From Lancefieldella parvula (GTDB taxonomy: Bacteria; Actinomycetota; Coriobacteriia; Coriobacteriales; Atopobiaceae): a DNA stretch of 64,000 nucleotides. The first letter of the stretch is position 1. Every line of letters begins with the position of its first letter. This document shows positions 29,260-36,755 of this stretch, piece after piece. Where the stretch lies: assembly GCA_023300185.1 (NCBI GenBank), contig CP097092.1:1302001-1366000 (forward strand), read 5' to 3'. The position numbers and the translations under genes were made by a program. A model generated the notes under the pieces. It did not search any database. It had not been told where the DNA came from and saw nothing but the letters and a program-made list of their open reading frames with translations.

Positions 29260-29883
29260 CTACTCCTGTGGAGCTTCTGGAGCTGCAGGAGCCTCAGGTG
29301 CTGCAGGAGCCTCAGGAGCGACGGTTGTGACAGTTGCTTCTGGAGCAGGTGCTGCTGTAGCCTCTGCAGTTACAGGAACTACAGGAGCAACCTCTGCGCC
29401 CTCAGTAGCAAGAGGCATTGGAGCAACAACAACCTCTTCCTCCTCAAGATCAGCCTGACGCTGGTCAAACTCTTTCTTAGCACGAACCCAAATGAGAAGT
29501 GCAAGAAGAGCGGTAAAGAGCAGGAAGGTAACAATCATGACGTTAAGAATAAGGGTGGTGAAGTTCACTGCCTGGCTGATAGAAATCATTACAGAGAGCT
29601 CTGTAAGTGCGGAAGTTAAACCAACTACAGAGAGAATGGAGAGACCCCACCTAAGACGAGGACGGAAGCCCCTCAAAAGACCTGAAACCGCAGCAAAAAG
29701 GTAGCACAGGAAAATAATGTAGGTAATACGTGCAAGTATCAGAGAGATAGGGCTTGTCTGACGAGTTGCAAAGTTAAATACCGTGTGGAAATAGCTGAGA
29801 TACTGAACTGGTGCAACAAAATCAATGACAATAAAAATGAGAGCCACAATTGCTGGGATGGCAATTTTTGCTTTGGGGTTCAT
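29260..29883 (-). CDS. Four-span membrane protein with Ala/Pro/Glu repeat tail, unknown function
   Basis: A 207-residue protein. Four hydrophobic segments (AIPAIVALIFIVIDFVAPV, ILARITYIIFLCYLFAAVSG, GLSILSVVGLTSALTELSVM, LILNVMIVTFLLFTALLALLIW) are followed by a charged linker and a low-complexity tail ending APEAPAAPEAPAAPEAP. The tail comes from direct DNA repeats of GCTGCAGGAGCCTCAGG, which could expand or contract. It lies 54 bases before the ABC ATPase gene on the same strand and may belong to that transport unit. Family not recognised. Confidence 0.7.
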   Translation of the reverse strand: MNPKAKIAIPAIVALIFIVIDFVAPVQYLSYFHTVFNFATRQTSPISLILARITYIIFLCYLFAAVSGLLRGFRPRLRWGLSILSVVGLTSALTELSVMISISQAVNFTTLILNVMIVTFLLFTALLALLIWVRAKKEFDQRQADLEEEEVVVAPMPLATEGAEVAPVVPVTAEATAAPAPEATVTTVAPEAPAAPEAPAAPEAPQE

Positions 29884-29932
29884 GAAACCTCCTCGATTTC
29901 TTTATACGACCTGTCTATTTTATCGTATAAAC

Positions 29933-30154
29933 CTATGACCAGTGCGGTAAGTCATGAAAGTCTTTTATATGGTCTTGAGCTTCTTGTTCTCTTTCTGCTA
30001 AAGCCTCTCTTAAACCCTTCAATGCATCAAAGGGCATGAATATTTTTGCCCTGTTTGCCCGAGACATGCGAGGATGACCGTAGTGCATCTGCGATGCAAA
30101 CGCGTCCTTTTTTGCATCATCTTCCGCTGGCGAGAAACCCTGTCTAGGCTTCAT
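29933..30154 (-). CDS. Small partner protein of the Y-family polymerase (YolD-like)
   Basis: A 73-residue, charged, probably helical protein with the segment RAKIFMPFDALKGLREALAERE, which I know from short proteins encoded directly after UvrX/UmuC-type polymerases in Gram-positive bacteria. The ATG has GTGGAG upstream and lies inside the end of the polymerase gene (11-base overlap), which indicates translational coupling. A longer in-frame start exists but lies deep within the polymerase gene. The role in lesion bypass is inferred from position. Confidence 0.75.
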   Translation of the reverse strand: MKPRQGFSPAEDDAKKDAFASQMHYGHPRMSRANRAKIFMPFDALKGLREALAEREQEAQDHIKDFHDLPHWS

Positions 30155-31487
30155 TGGTTTCTTCTCCACTACGGTGTCCTCCAATCTGAGCATTTCTCTG
30201 TCGAGCAGTTGCTTCGGGAAGTAGGTCCATAGCTTTGAGCAAAGAGTTCTTTCCAAACTTCTTCTTTATGGCGTTGATAGTATCTTGGCGCTGGCGCTCT
30301 TTCTCTAAAACGGTATTGTCCTGGAAAAGCGATGTCTGAATACCCGATCCCGTTTCTTCTTGAGTGTTTCCAAAGGTTAGGCCAACGCGATGCACGCTTT
30401 CTGAAGGTATTACTCGCTCGTCAAAGAAAGACAAAACCTCCGCCATAAGCTCATCTCTAGAGTTAGTGGGGTAAGAGAGTTTTTTAGTACCGCTGCTGGA
30501 GGGAATATGTCTTCTCCAGCTTCTATAATCTCCTGTTTGCCTCAGTTCTTCCATCTGGCTCTCTGTTGCCGAATAGCCAATATAGATGCCAATAGAAGAG
30601 CAGACCAGCTTTTGCGTTACAAGCTCAAGCGTCAACGCTTCAACCATCTCTTTAAAGATGAGGCGCGCACCTTCTGTGTCTCTGTTGTGATCAAAGACCT
30701 GTGCTGTTGAAACTGAATGGCTTTGAGACTTATAGGACTTAATATCTGCAATGGTAGTTGGCTCGATGCCCCATGCATGATCAATAAGAATTTCTGCATC
30801 AACGCCAAATTCTTTATATAGAGGTTCTGTAGGAGCCATGGCAAGCTGTCCCATGGTGCGAATATTCATTGCTGCAAGACGCTTTTGAATACCTGCACCA
30901 ATATGCCAAAAATCAGTCAGAGGTTTATGGTTCCAGAGTTTAAGTTTGTACGACTCTTCATCAAGCTCACCAAAGAAATTTGGACTGTGCTTAGCTGTGA
31001 TATCAAGCGCAATTTTTGCCAGATACAAATTTGGACCCAAACCACAGGTAGCAGGGATACCAGTAGTTTTTGCTACGTCTGCACGGATCTTCTCGCCTAG
31101 CTCTCTTGCTGTGCATCCGTAAAGCGATAAGTACGGTGTTACATCAATAAATGCCTCGTCAATGGAGTAGACATGGATGTCTTCTGGCGCAATGTATTTG
31201 AGATAGACCGAATAAACGTCTGCAGACCGCTCCACATACAGAGCCATGCGGGGAGGCGCCACCTCGTAAGTAAGATTTTTGGGAATCTCAAAAACGCGAC
31301 AACGTCCAGAAACGCCCAGCGCACGAAGCGCCGGTGAAACCGCCAAACAAATTGTCTTTTCTGTCCTGGTAAGATCAGCCACAACAAGCTTAGCCTTCAT
31401 GGGATCAAGGCCCCGCTCAACACACTCAACCGATGCGTAGAAACTCTTTAGGTCAATAACCAGGTACTGTTTTTGAGAAGGTGTCAT
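30144..31487 (-). CDS. Y-family DNA polymerase (UmuC/DinB-like)
   Basis: Error-prone translesion polymerase of 447 residues. Catalytic carboxylates are in YLVIDLKSFYASVECVERG (Asp12) and VYSIDEAFIDVTPYL. The thumb HhH motif is FWHIGAGIQKRLAAMNI, and a little-finger domain follows. FYASVE and SIDEAF place it with the UvrX/UmuC-like group of plasmids and Gram-positive chromosomes rather than classical DinB. It starts four bases after the DJ-1 gene stop, has no clear ribosome site of its own, and is probably coupled. No LexA box was recognised upstream. Confidence 0.9.
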   Translation of the reverse strand: MTPSQKQYLVIDLKSFYASVECVERGLDPMKAKLVVADLTRTEKTICLAVSPALRALGVSGRCRVFEIPKNLTYEVAPPRMALYVERSADVYSVYLKYIAPEDIHVYSIDEAFIDVTPYLSLYGCTARELGEKIRADVAKTTGIPATCGLGPNLYLAKIALDITAKHSPNFFGELDEESYKLKLWNHKPLTDFWHIGAGIQKRLAAMNIRTMGQLAMAPTEPLYKEFGVDAEILIDHAWGIEPTTIADIKSYKSQSHSVSTAQVFDHNRDTEGARLIFKEMVEALTLELVTQKLVCSSIGIYIGYSATESQMEELRQTGDYRSWRRHIPSSSGTKKLSYPTNSRDELMAEVLSFFDERVIPSESVHRVGLTFGNTQEETGSGIQTSLFQDNTVLEKERQRQDTINAIKKKFGKNSLLKAMDLLPEATARQRNAQIGGHRSGEETNEA

Positions 31488-31490
31488 GGC

Positions 31491-32063
31491 TTAGATAAGT
31501 ACAATACCTTGAGAAACTTTTTCTGCCACGTCATTACCTACAAGATAACGGACAATCTCTAGGCCAAACTTAAGAGCGGTTCCTGCACCTTGGCTGGTAA
31601 TGAAAGAGCCGTCAACACAAACCGCATCTTGCGAAAGATTGGCGCCATTCTCTGAGAGAAAATGCTGAAAACCTGGGTTGGAAGTAGCCTTCTTACCCGT
31701 AAGTAATCCACGCTTTGCATAAATTGAAGGAGCGGCGCAAATTGCGGCAAGCGCACGACCATCTGCTGCAAACGCATCAACTGCCTGCATAAGTGGCTCA
31801 CAAGCCTCAAGATTGGTGGTTCCGGGAAGACCGCCAGGAAGCACCAACATGCTGTAATCATCAAACGAGACCTGGCTGAGCAGCTTATCTGTTAAAAAGG
31901 TAACCTGGTGAGAAGAAGTCACGCTCAAAGAATCAGATATAGACACTTTGTCACAGGGAATACCTGCACGATACAGGACGTCAACAACGCTCAGTCCCTC
32001 AATCTCTTCACAACCATCAGCAAAAAAGACAGCAACGCGCTTGTCAGTACATGGTGTAAACAT
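31491..32063 (-). CDS. DJ-1/PfpI family protein
   Basis: A 190-residue protein of the DJ-1/ThiJ/YajL group. The nucleophile elbow is ALAAICAAPSIYAKRG (Cys109), and the glutamate of the active site lies in FADGCEEIEGLSVVD (Glu19/20). Family members act in glyoxal or protein-damage repair and oxidative stress. The ATG has AAGGGAG four bases upstream; an in-frame start 17 residues earlier has no site. It is the first gene of a short unit with the Y-family polymerase, so both may respond to damage. Confidence 0.88.
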   Translation of the reverse strand: MFTPCTDKRVAVFFADGCEEIEGLSVVDVLYRAGIPCDKVSISDSLSVTSSHQVTFLTDKLLSQVSFDDYSMLVLPGGLPGTTNLEACEPLMQAVDAFAADGRALAAICAAPSIYAKRGLLTGKKATSNPGFQHFLSENGANLSQDAVCVDGSFITSQGAGTALKFGLEIVRYLVGNDVAEKVSQGIVLI

Positions 32064-32112
32064 CTGACTCCCTTCTCGACTAAAACTAGTACAAGTGTAC
32101 GCCTTTTTACTC

Positions 32113-32146
32113 AAAAAAGGACACTCAAGTTTGTGCTTGAGTGTCC
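32113..32146 (-). terminator. Terminator after the PTS IIA gene
   Basis: Arms GGACACTCAAG and CTTGAGTGTCC with a six-base loop, followed on the minus strand by TTTTTTGAG. It separates the PTS IIA gene from the DJ-1 gene. Confidence 0.85.
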
Positions 32147-32213
32147 AAAATTTTACCCAGTTAAAGTGTTACAGAAAGTACCCGTCAAGCCCCCTATGAC
32201 CTGGCGAGAAACC

Positions 32214-32672
32214 CTACTCCTCGCTAATGCCCTCGTTAATAGCCTGAGCAATAACTTCCTGATCATTAGAGCCACGAAGCAAAGACTTAAACTCATCTCT
32301 CATCAGAAGAACAGCGGTCTTAGAAAGAAGCTTGATGTGAGTGGTGCCAGCCTCTCCATCTGGAACAAGCAGTGCAATAGCAACATCAACGGGCTTCTCG
32401 TCAAAAGAAGGCCACTCAAGAGGGGTGCTGTTCTTGAAGACAAAGACAGCTGCGTCCTTGATAGCAGCATCTTTTGCGTGTGGAACTGCAAAACCGTCAG
32501 TCATACCGGTCTCGCCCATCTCCTCGCGAGCTAGAAAAGCGTTGTAAACAGCGTCTGCATTATCAGTTACGCCAGCCTCCTGAGCCTTATCGGCAATAAA
32601 ACGCAGGACATCATTACGGCTCGCTGCGTTCTGATTAACAAAAACGTTGTCTGCTTTAACAAAACCGCTCAT
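32214..32672 (-). CDS. PTS EIIA protein, fructose/mannitol type
   Basis: A 152-residue phosphocarrier domain of the EIIA type-2 family. The phosphorylated histidine is His65 in GMTDGFAVPHAKDAAIKD. It is a single domain without EIIB or EIIC, and no sugar permease is near, so it works with a distant EII complex or has a regulatory role like PtsN. The gene has its own terminator. ATG preceded by GGAAGG. Confidence 0.9.
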   Translation of the reverse strand: MSGFVKADNVFVNQNAASRNDVLRFIADKAQEAGVTDNADAVYNAFLAREEMGETGMTDGFAVPHAKDAAIKDAAVFVFKNSTPLEWPSFDEKPVDVAIALLVPDGEAGTTHIKLLSKTAVLLMRDEFKSLLRGSNDQEVIAQAINEGISEE

Positions 32673-32765
32673 GAATCTTCCTTCCGTATGTTTGAGCTTT
32701 GTGGCTCAGTAACTTCGTATGTAGTAATAATACCCGCAATGAAACAAAATTTGCCTTGAGAAACT

Positions 32766-33959
32766 TTACTTTAGAGCCATCCTCAGAATCTGTTGTACAT
32801 CTGCTGTTTTAAGTTGCATAAAGTTACCCGCATGATCTCCGCCGCGAGCGTCAATAGTACCCTTAGCCATCTGAAGAATATCCTCTTCAGAAGGGTCTAC
32901 TCCAAGCTCTGCAAGGGAGGTTGGCATACCAATTGCATGACACCACTGATTCCACGCCTCAATTCCTGCAAGACCCGTAGCAACAGGATTATGGAAGTTG
33001 TTTTGAACTCCAAAAACATTGACGGCAAACTGCGCAAAGCGCTCTGGATCTTGATGCATAACGTAGCGGGCCCAACTTGCCCAAATAGCCGTGAGGCCAG
33101 CACCATGAGCGACGTCATACTTTGCGCTGAGCTCATGCTCAATGGCATGAGAGGCAAAATCGCTTACGCGACCAGTTCCGGTAAGTCCGCAGTGAGAAAG
33201 CGACGAGGCCCAGAGCAAATCTGCTCGTGCAGCGTAGTTCTCTGGCTCTTTGACAGCAACCAGAACAGCTTCTTTTACGGTACGCAAGAGCCCCTCGGCA
33301 AGCTCGTCGGTGAGTGCCACGTCCTTCTCGAGCGTAAAGTAGCGCTCCATGGTGTGCATCATGATATCTGCGCCTGTTGATGCCGTCTGATAAGCGCTTA
33401 CAGAGTAAGTGAGCTCTGGATTCATGATCGCAAAGCAAGGACGACCGCTCTGATGGTGATAAGAACGCTTTAGTACGCGACCATCAGCCAGCGTAATGTT
33501 CATGACGGAAGAATCCGAGGTCTCAGAGCCAGTTCCTGCGATAGTGGAGATGACGCCAATAGGAGCTGCCTTTGAAACACTGACCTTATGCAAATAGAGG
33601 TCTTCAAGAGAGACATCATTGGCTAAGCCATATGCAATAGCCTTAGCGGAATCCATGACAGATCCGCCGCCGATAGCCAAAATGAAGTCAACACCCTCGC
33701 GTTTTCCCAGCTCTACAGCTTCTTCTGCAAGCTCTAACCGAGGGTTAGGAACAACTCCACCACAGTCAACATACGCAATTCCAGCCTGGTCAAGAAGCTG
33801 ATGGATCTGGTCAAGCAAGCCGCTCTTTACCACATGATTGCCACCAAAATGCACCAGCACCTTGCTGCCTCCGTGAGCAGAGACAAGCTCTGCCGCACGA
33901 AGCTGAGTATCTTTTCCAAAAACCACCTGAGTAGGTACAACGTACTCAAAATTAACCAT
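32766..33959 (-). CDS. Iron-containing alcohol dehydrogenase
   Basis: NAD(P)H-dependent group III alcohol dehydrogenase (397 residues), similar to butanol dehydrogenases. The cofactor site shows GGGSVMDSAKAIAYG and GTGSETSDSSVMN; metal ligands are likely the His/Asp of GADIMMHTMERYF, ASHAIEHELSAKYDVAHGAGL and GGDHAGN. It probably reduces aldehydes to regenerate NAD(P)+ in fermentation. The ATG has AGAAAGG nine bases upstream. It lies just downstream of a degV gene on the same strand. Confidence 0.92.
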   Translation of the reverse strand: MVNFEYVVPTQVVFGKDTQLRAAELVSAHGGSKVLVHFGGNHVVKSGLLDQIHQLLDQAGIAYVDCGGVVPNPRLELAEEAVELGKREGVDFILAIGGGSVMDSAKAIAYGLANDVSLEDLYLHKVSVSKAAPIGVISTIAGTGSETSDSSVMNITLADGRVLKRSYHHQSGRPCFAIMNPELTYSVSAYQTASTGADIMMHTMERYFTLEKDVALTDELAEGLLRTVKEAVLVAVKEPENYAARADLLWASSLSHCGLTGTGRVSDFASHAIEHELSAKYDVAHGAGLTAIWASWARYVMHQDPERFAQFAVNVFGVQNNFHNPVATGLAGIEAWNQWCHAIGMPTSLAELGVDPSEEDILQMAKGTIDARGGDHAGNFMQLKTADVQQILRMALK

Positions 33960-33994
33960 GACCAAAGACCTTTCTTACCTACTCGAGCAACATC

Positions 33995-34879
33995 TTAAGC
34001 GCGAGGTTCTTCTCCCCACCAGAACGTTGCAACAGTTCCAGGGCCAGTATGAACGCCAATTGTTGCACCAATAGTAAAGATGTTGATATCACCTGTCTGA
34101 GGAAGCTTTTCTTGAATAAGCTCTTTAACAGCCTGGGCATCAGAAACGCACTCGGAGTTAGAGATAAACACCTTACGCGCATAAGCATTTCCCTGTTCAG
34201 CAGTCTGAGTCATAATCTCAACAACGCGAGCAATTGCTTTCTTCTTACCACGTGCCTTCTCTTTAACAGCCAAAGAACCGTCAGCCTCAATATCCATAAC
34301 AGGACAAATGTTAAGCATGCCGCCAAGCAGGCCAGCTGTCTTAGAAATGCGACCACCACGAACAAAGAAGGTCAAATCTGTAGAGAAGAACCAGCCATAC
34401 ACACGATGACGTGCTTCTTTAGCCCATGCAACTACCTCGTCAAAAGACAGACCCTCATCGCGCTTATCGGCAAGACCATCTACCAAGAGTCCATAGCCAG
34501 AAGATGCCTGCAGAGAGTCAACAACCTCAATCTTTCTGTCAGGAAACTCCTGCTCAATTTCTACTTTTGCCTGGCAAGCAGACTCATATGTTCCAGAAAC
34601 GCCTGAGCTCAACGAAACATGAAGAACGTCTTTACCCTCCTCCAGGAAAGGACGCCAAAAGGCCATGTACTCACCAATTGATACCTGTGAAGTGCGGCAC
34701 TCGGCGCCTGCAAGCATCTTTTTATAGAGATCAGCTGGTGCATTAGTGCGACCAAAGTCATCCTTGCACTGAACACCATCAAGTTCGTAGTTGAAATATA
34801 CGTATTTCACATCTCGTGACTGAAGGTACTTCTCACTTACATCGGCCGTAGAACAACAGGTCAAAACGTAGTTGGACAT
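33995..34879 (-). CDS. DegV family fatty-acid-binding protein (second copy)
   Basis: A 294-residue protein with the DegV fold: CCSTADVSEKYL at the start, CRTSQVSIGEYMAFW for the ligand-side TS motif, SLSSGVSGTYESA, FFVRGGRISKTAG, and the final GVHTGPGTVATFWWGEEP. It is clearly diverged from the copy near 9 kb. In Firmicutes several FakB proteins sort different fatty acids, which would explain two copies. The ATG has AAGGAG six bases upstream. Confidence 0.92.
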   Translation of the reverse strand: MSNYVLTCCSTADVSEKYLQSRDVKYVYFNYELDGVQCKDDFGRTNAPADLYKKMLAGAECRTSQVSIGEYMAFWRPFLEEGKDVLHVSLSSGVSGTYESACQAKVEIEQEFPDRKIEVVDSLQASSGYGLLVDGLADKRDEGLSFDEVVAWAKEARHRVYGWFFSTDLTFFVRGGRISKTAGLLGGMLNICPVMDIEADGSLAVKEKARGKKKAIARVVEIMTQTAEQGNAYARKVFISNSECVSDAQAVKELIQEKLPQTGDINIFTIGATIGVHTGPGTVATFWWGEEPRA

Positions 34880-35080
34880 ACAAGTCTCCTTGAAATATCT
34901 TCTTGCATAAAACAATCGCACACACTTATTTTTCTTGCAGATGTGAGTATACTTCTAATCTCATTTTTATGCTGCTTGTGGGGCGTTCCAAGTGCAAAAT
35001 CACGTATACTTGCACGCGTTTGATTTTCTCAAAACACTACCTATACCTTAACTTTTATCTTCGACGGAAATGGATAGCGC

Positions 35081-36028
35081 GTGGCATTATCAGATCTTTC
35101 TACTAGAAACTCTTCCAGACTCACATTAGATACTTCTTCTGCGCTTGTATGGAAGTTTGCTCTTCTTGTCTGCGCACTTATCTGGGGTGGGTCATTTGTC
35201 GTTATCAAAGATGCAATTAGTTACATCTCGGCAGCTTGGCTTATGACCTTACGTTTTGTCTTTGCTGTAGGTATTGTTGCCATCATCTTTAGAAAAAAAC
35301 TTAAAGAACACTTGAATGTCACACATATCAAATACGGCGTGCTTTTAGGCATCTTAAACGGTCTAGGATATCTGTTCCAAAATGGAGCTCTTGCTTATAC
35401 CACTGCAGGTAAAGCTGCCTTTATTGCATCAATTTATTGCGCGATGATTCCGTTTGTAAACTGGTTCATTGCAAAGAAAAAACCTCATGGAACCAGTATT
35501 TTTGCAGCCTTTTTATGCGTAGCAGGCATTGGTCTTATCTCACTGGGCACTGATTTTTCGTTCTCGTTTGGCTTGGGCGAGCAGATGACATTGCTCTCAG
35601 CCATTATTTTTGCCTTTGTTTTTGTGCTTACTGCCGAGCTTGCTCACAAATACGACATCATCACGCTTACGGTGGTGCAGCTTGGCGTGAGCGCCCTTCC
35701 CTGCCTTGCCTACGCGCTTTGCTTTGAAACGGTTCCCAATTTTGCGGCACTGCCCACAAATGCCTGGGTTGCCCTCGCCTACATCACTCTTATTGCAACC
35801 GCACTGACTGGTGTTTTGCAGAACCGCGCACAGAAATCAGTTGCTCCTGTTCAGGCTTCACTAATTATTTCTCTGGACAGTATTTTTGCAGCAATATTTG
35901 GCGTTATCTTCCTTGCTGAAGTTATTACCCCTACGATTTTCCTGGGCTTTATTGTTATCTTTGTTGCAATCTTTATCAGCGAGGTTGGCGAGAAACCCGC
36001 AGAGCCCCAAGCTCCTTCAGAAAACTAA
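35081..36028 (+). CDS. EamA/DMT family transporter
   Basis: A 315-residue permease with about ten membrane segments in two EamA repeats (ALIWGGSFVVIKDAI, NGLGYLFQNGALAYTTAGKAAF; second repeat NRAQKSVAPVQASLIISLDSIFAAIFGVIFL). Members export amino acids, metabolites or drugs; the substrate here is unknown. The start is a GTG with a weak GGAAATGGA upstream. The C-terminus carries one copy of the GGCGAGAA motif read as Gly-Glu-Lys. A strong terminator follows. Confidence 0.88.
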   Translation: MALSDLSTRNSSRLTLDTSSALVWKFALLVCALIWGGSFVVIKDAISYISAAWLMTLRFVFAVGIVAIIFRKKLKEHLNVTHIKYGVLLGILNGLGYLFQNGALAYTTAGKAAFIASIYCAMIPFVNWFIAKKKPHGTSIFAAFLCVAGIGLISLGTDFSFSFGLGEQMTLLSAIIFAFVFVLTAELAHKYDIITLTVVQLGVSALPCLAYALCFETVPNFAALPTNAWVALAYITLIATALTGVLQNRAQKSVAPVQASLIISLDSIFAAIFGVIFLAEVITPTIFLGFIVIFVAIFISEVGEKPAEPQAPSEN

Positions 36029-36060
36029 AGCTCTCTATACAACACGATCCTAAACAAAAA

Positions 36061-36082
36061 GCCCGCATACGCGGGCTTTTTT
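36061..36082 (+). terminator. Terminator after the EamA gene
   Basis: Arms GCCCGC and GCGGGC with loop ATAC, followed by TTTTTT and preceded by AAAAA. It can act in both directions between the convergent EamA and nrdG genes. Confidence 0.9.
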
Positions 36083-36099
36083 ATTGCGCTTTGGAGCTC

Positions 36100-36642
36100 T
36101 TACATCTCACGAGAGCTCAGCATAGGTCCATCGGACCAAAGTGTAATCTCACCTGAAGCAAGCGTTTTAGGAACATCAATAAGACGCTGGTTGGAAGAGC
36201 CTCTAAAACGCAAGGTAATATCGTGGAGACTCTGGACCCATGGACCGTCTACGAGAACATCAATACAAGACAGAATGCGGTCAGTGTACTCTGTGTGCCA
36301 CTTTCCCTCGGTCAGCTGATCCCAAGTGTGACCCGAATACATCCAAATGCTCTTTTGCGGGTAGGTAGCTCTGACCTTCTCGACAAACTCAACAAGACCT
36401 TCTTGGTTTTCTGGCTCAAAAGGCTCTCCACCAAGGATGGAAAGACCGTTGATATAGACAGGTGCAAGAGAGGCAATAATCTCTTGCTCAACTTCTGGAG
36501 TAAACTCTCCGCCGCTCTTGAAGTCCCACGCCTCGTAATTAAAGCAGCCTTCACAGTGCAGACGGCAGCCTGAAACAAACAGAGTTGTTCTTACGCCAAC
36601 ACCATTTGCAATATCTGAAAACTTAATATTTGAATAGTTCAT
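36100..36642 (-). CDS. nrdG: Anaerobic ribonucleotide reductase activating protein
   Basis: Radical SAM activase (180 residues) that installs the glycyl radical on NrdD. The iron-sulphur motif CX3CX2C is at Cys26, Cys30 and Cys33 (GCRLHCEGCFN), and the SAM-binding GGE-type motif is in SILGGEPFEPEN. The ATG has AAAGG six bases upstream; the longer in-frame start would place nine residues upstream without support. It follows nrdD but a strong terminator lies between them. Confidence 0.95.
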   Translation of the reverse strand: MNYSNIKFSDIANGVGVRTTLFVSGCRLHCEGCFNYEAWDFKSGGEFTPEVEQEIIASLAPVYINGLSILGGEPFEPENQEGLVEFVEKVRATYPQKSIWMYSGHTWDQLTEGKWHTEYTDRILSCIDVLVDGPWVQSLHDITLRFRGSSNQRLIDVPKTLASGEITLWSDGPMLSSREM

Positions 36643-36664
36643 ACATAACCTTTGATGGGTAACT

Positions 36665-36679
36665 TCCACATATTGTGGA
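36665..36679. promoter_or_regulatory. Palindrome before nrdG, possible operator
   Basis: Arms TCCACA and TGTGGA with centre TAT, 23 bases before the nrdG start and after the nrdD terminator. It partly resembles an NrdR box but is not a good match. If nrdG has its own promoter this could control it. Confidence 0.35.
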
Positions 36680-36695
36680 TGTTACCTGATAGAGA

Positions 36696-36739
36696 TAATA
36701 AAAACGAGCAGAAGGGCCAAGGCGCTCTTCTGCTCGTTT
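36696..36739 (-). terminator. Strong hairpin terminator between nrdD and nrdG
   Basis: Thirteen-base arms AAACGAGCAGAAG and CTTCTGCTCGTTT, followed on the minus strand by TTTTTATTATC. It should stop or attenuate most nrdD transcripts before nrdG. Confidence 0.85.
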
Positions 36740-36755
36740 GTCTAGTACATAAATC

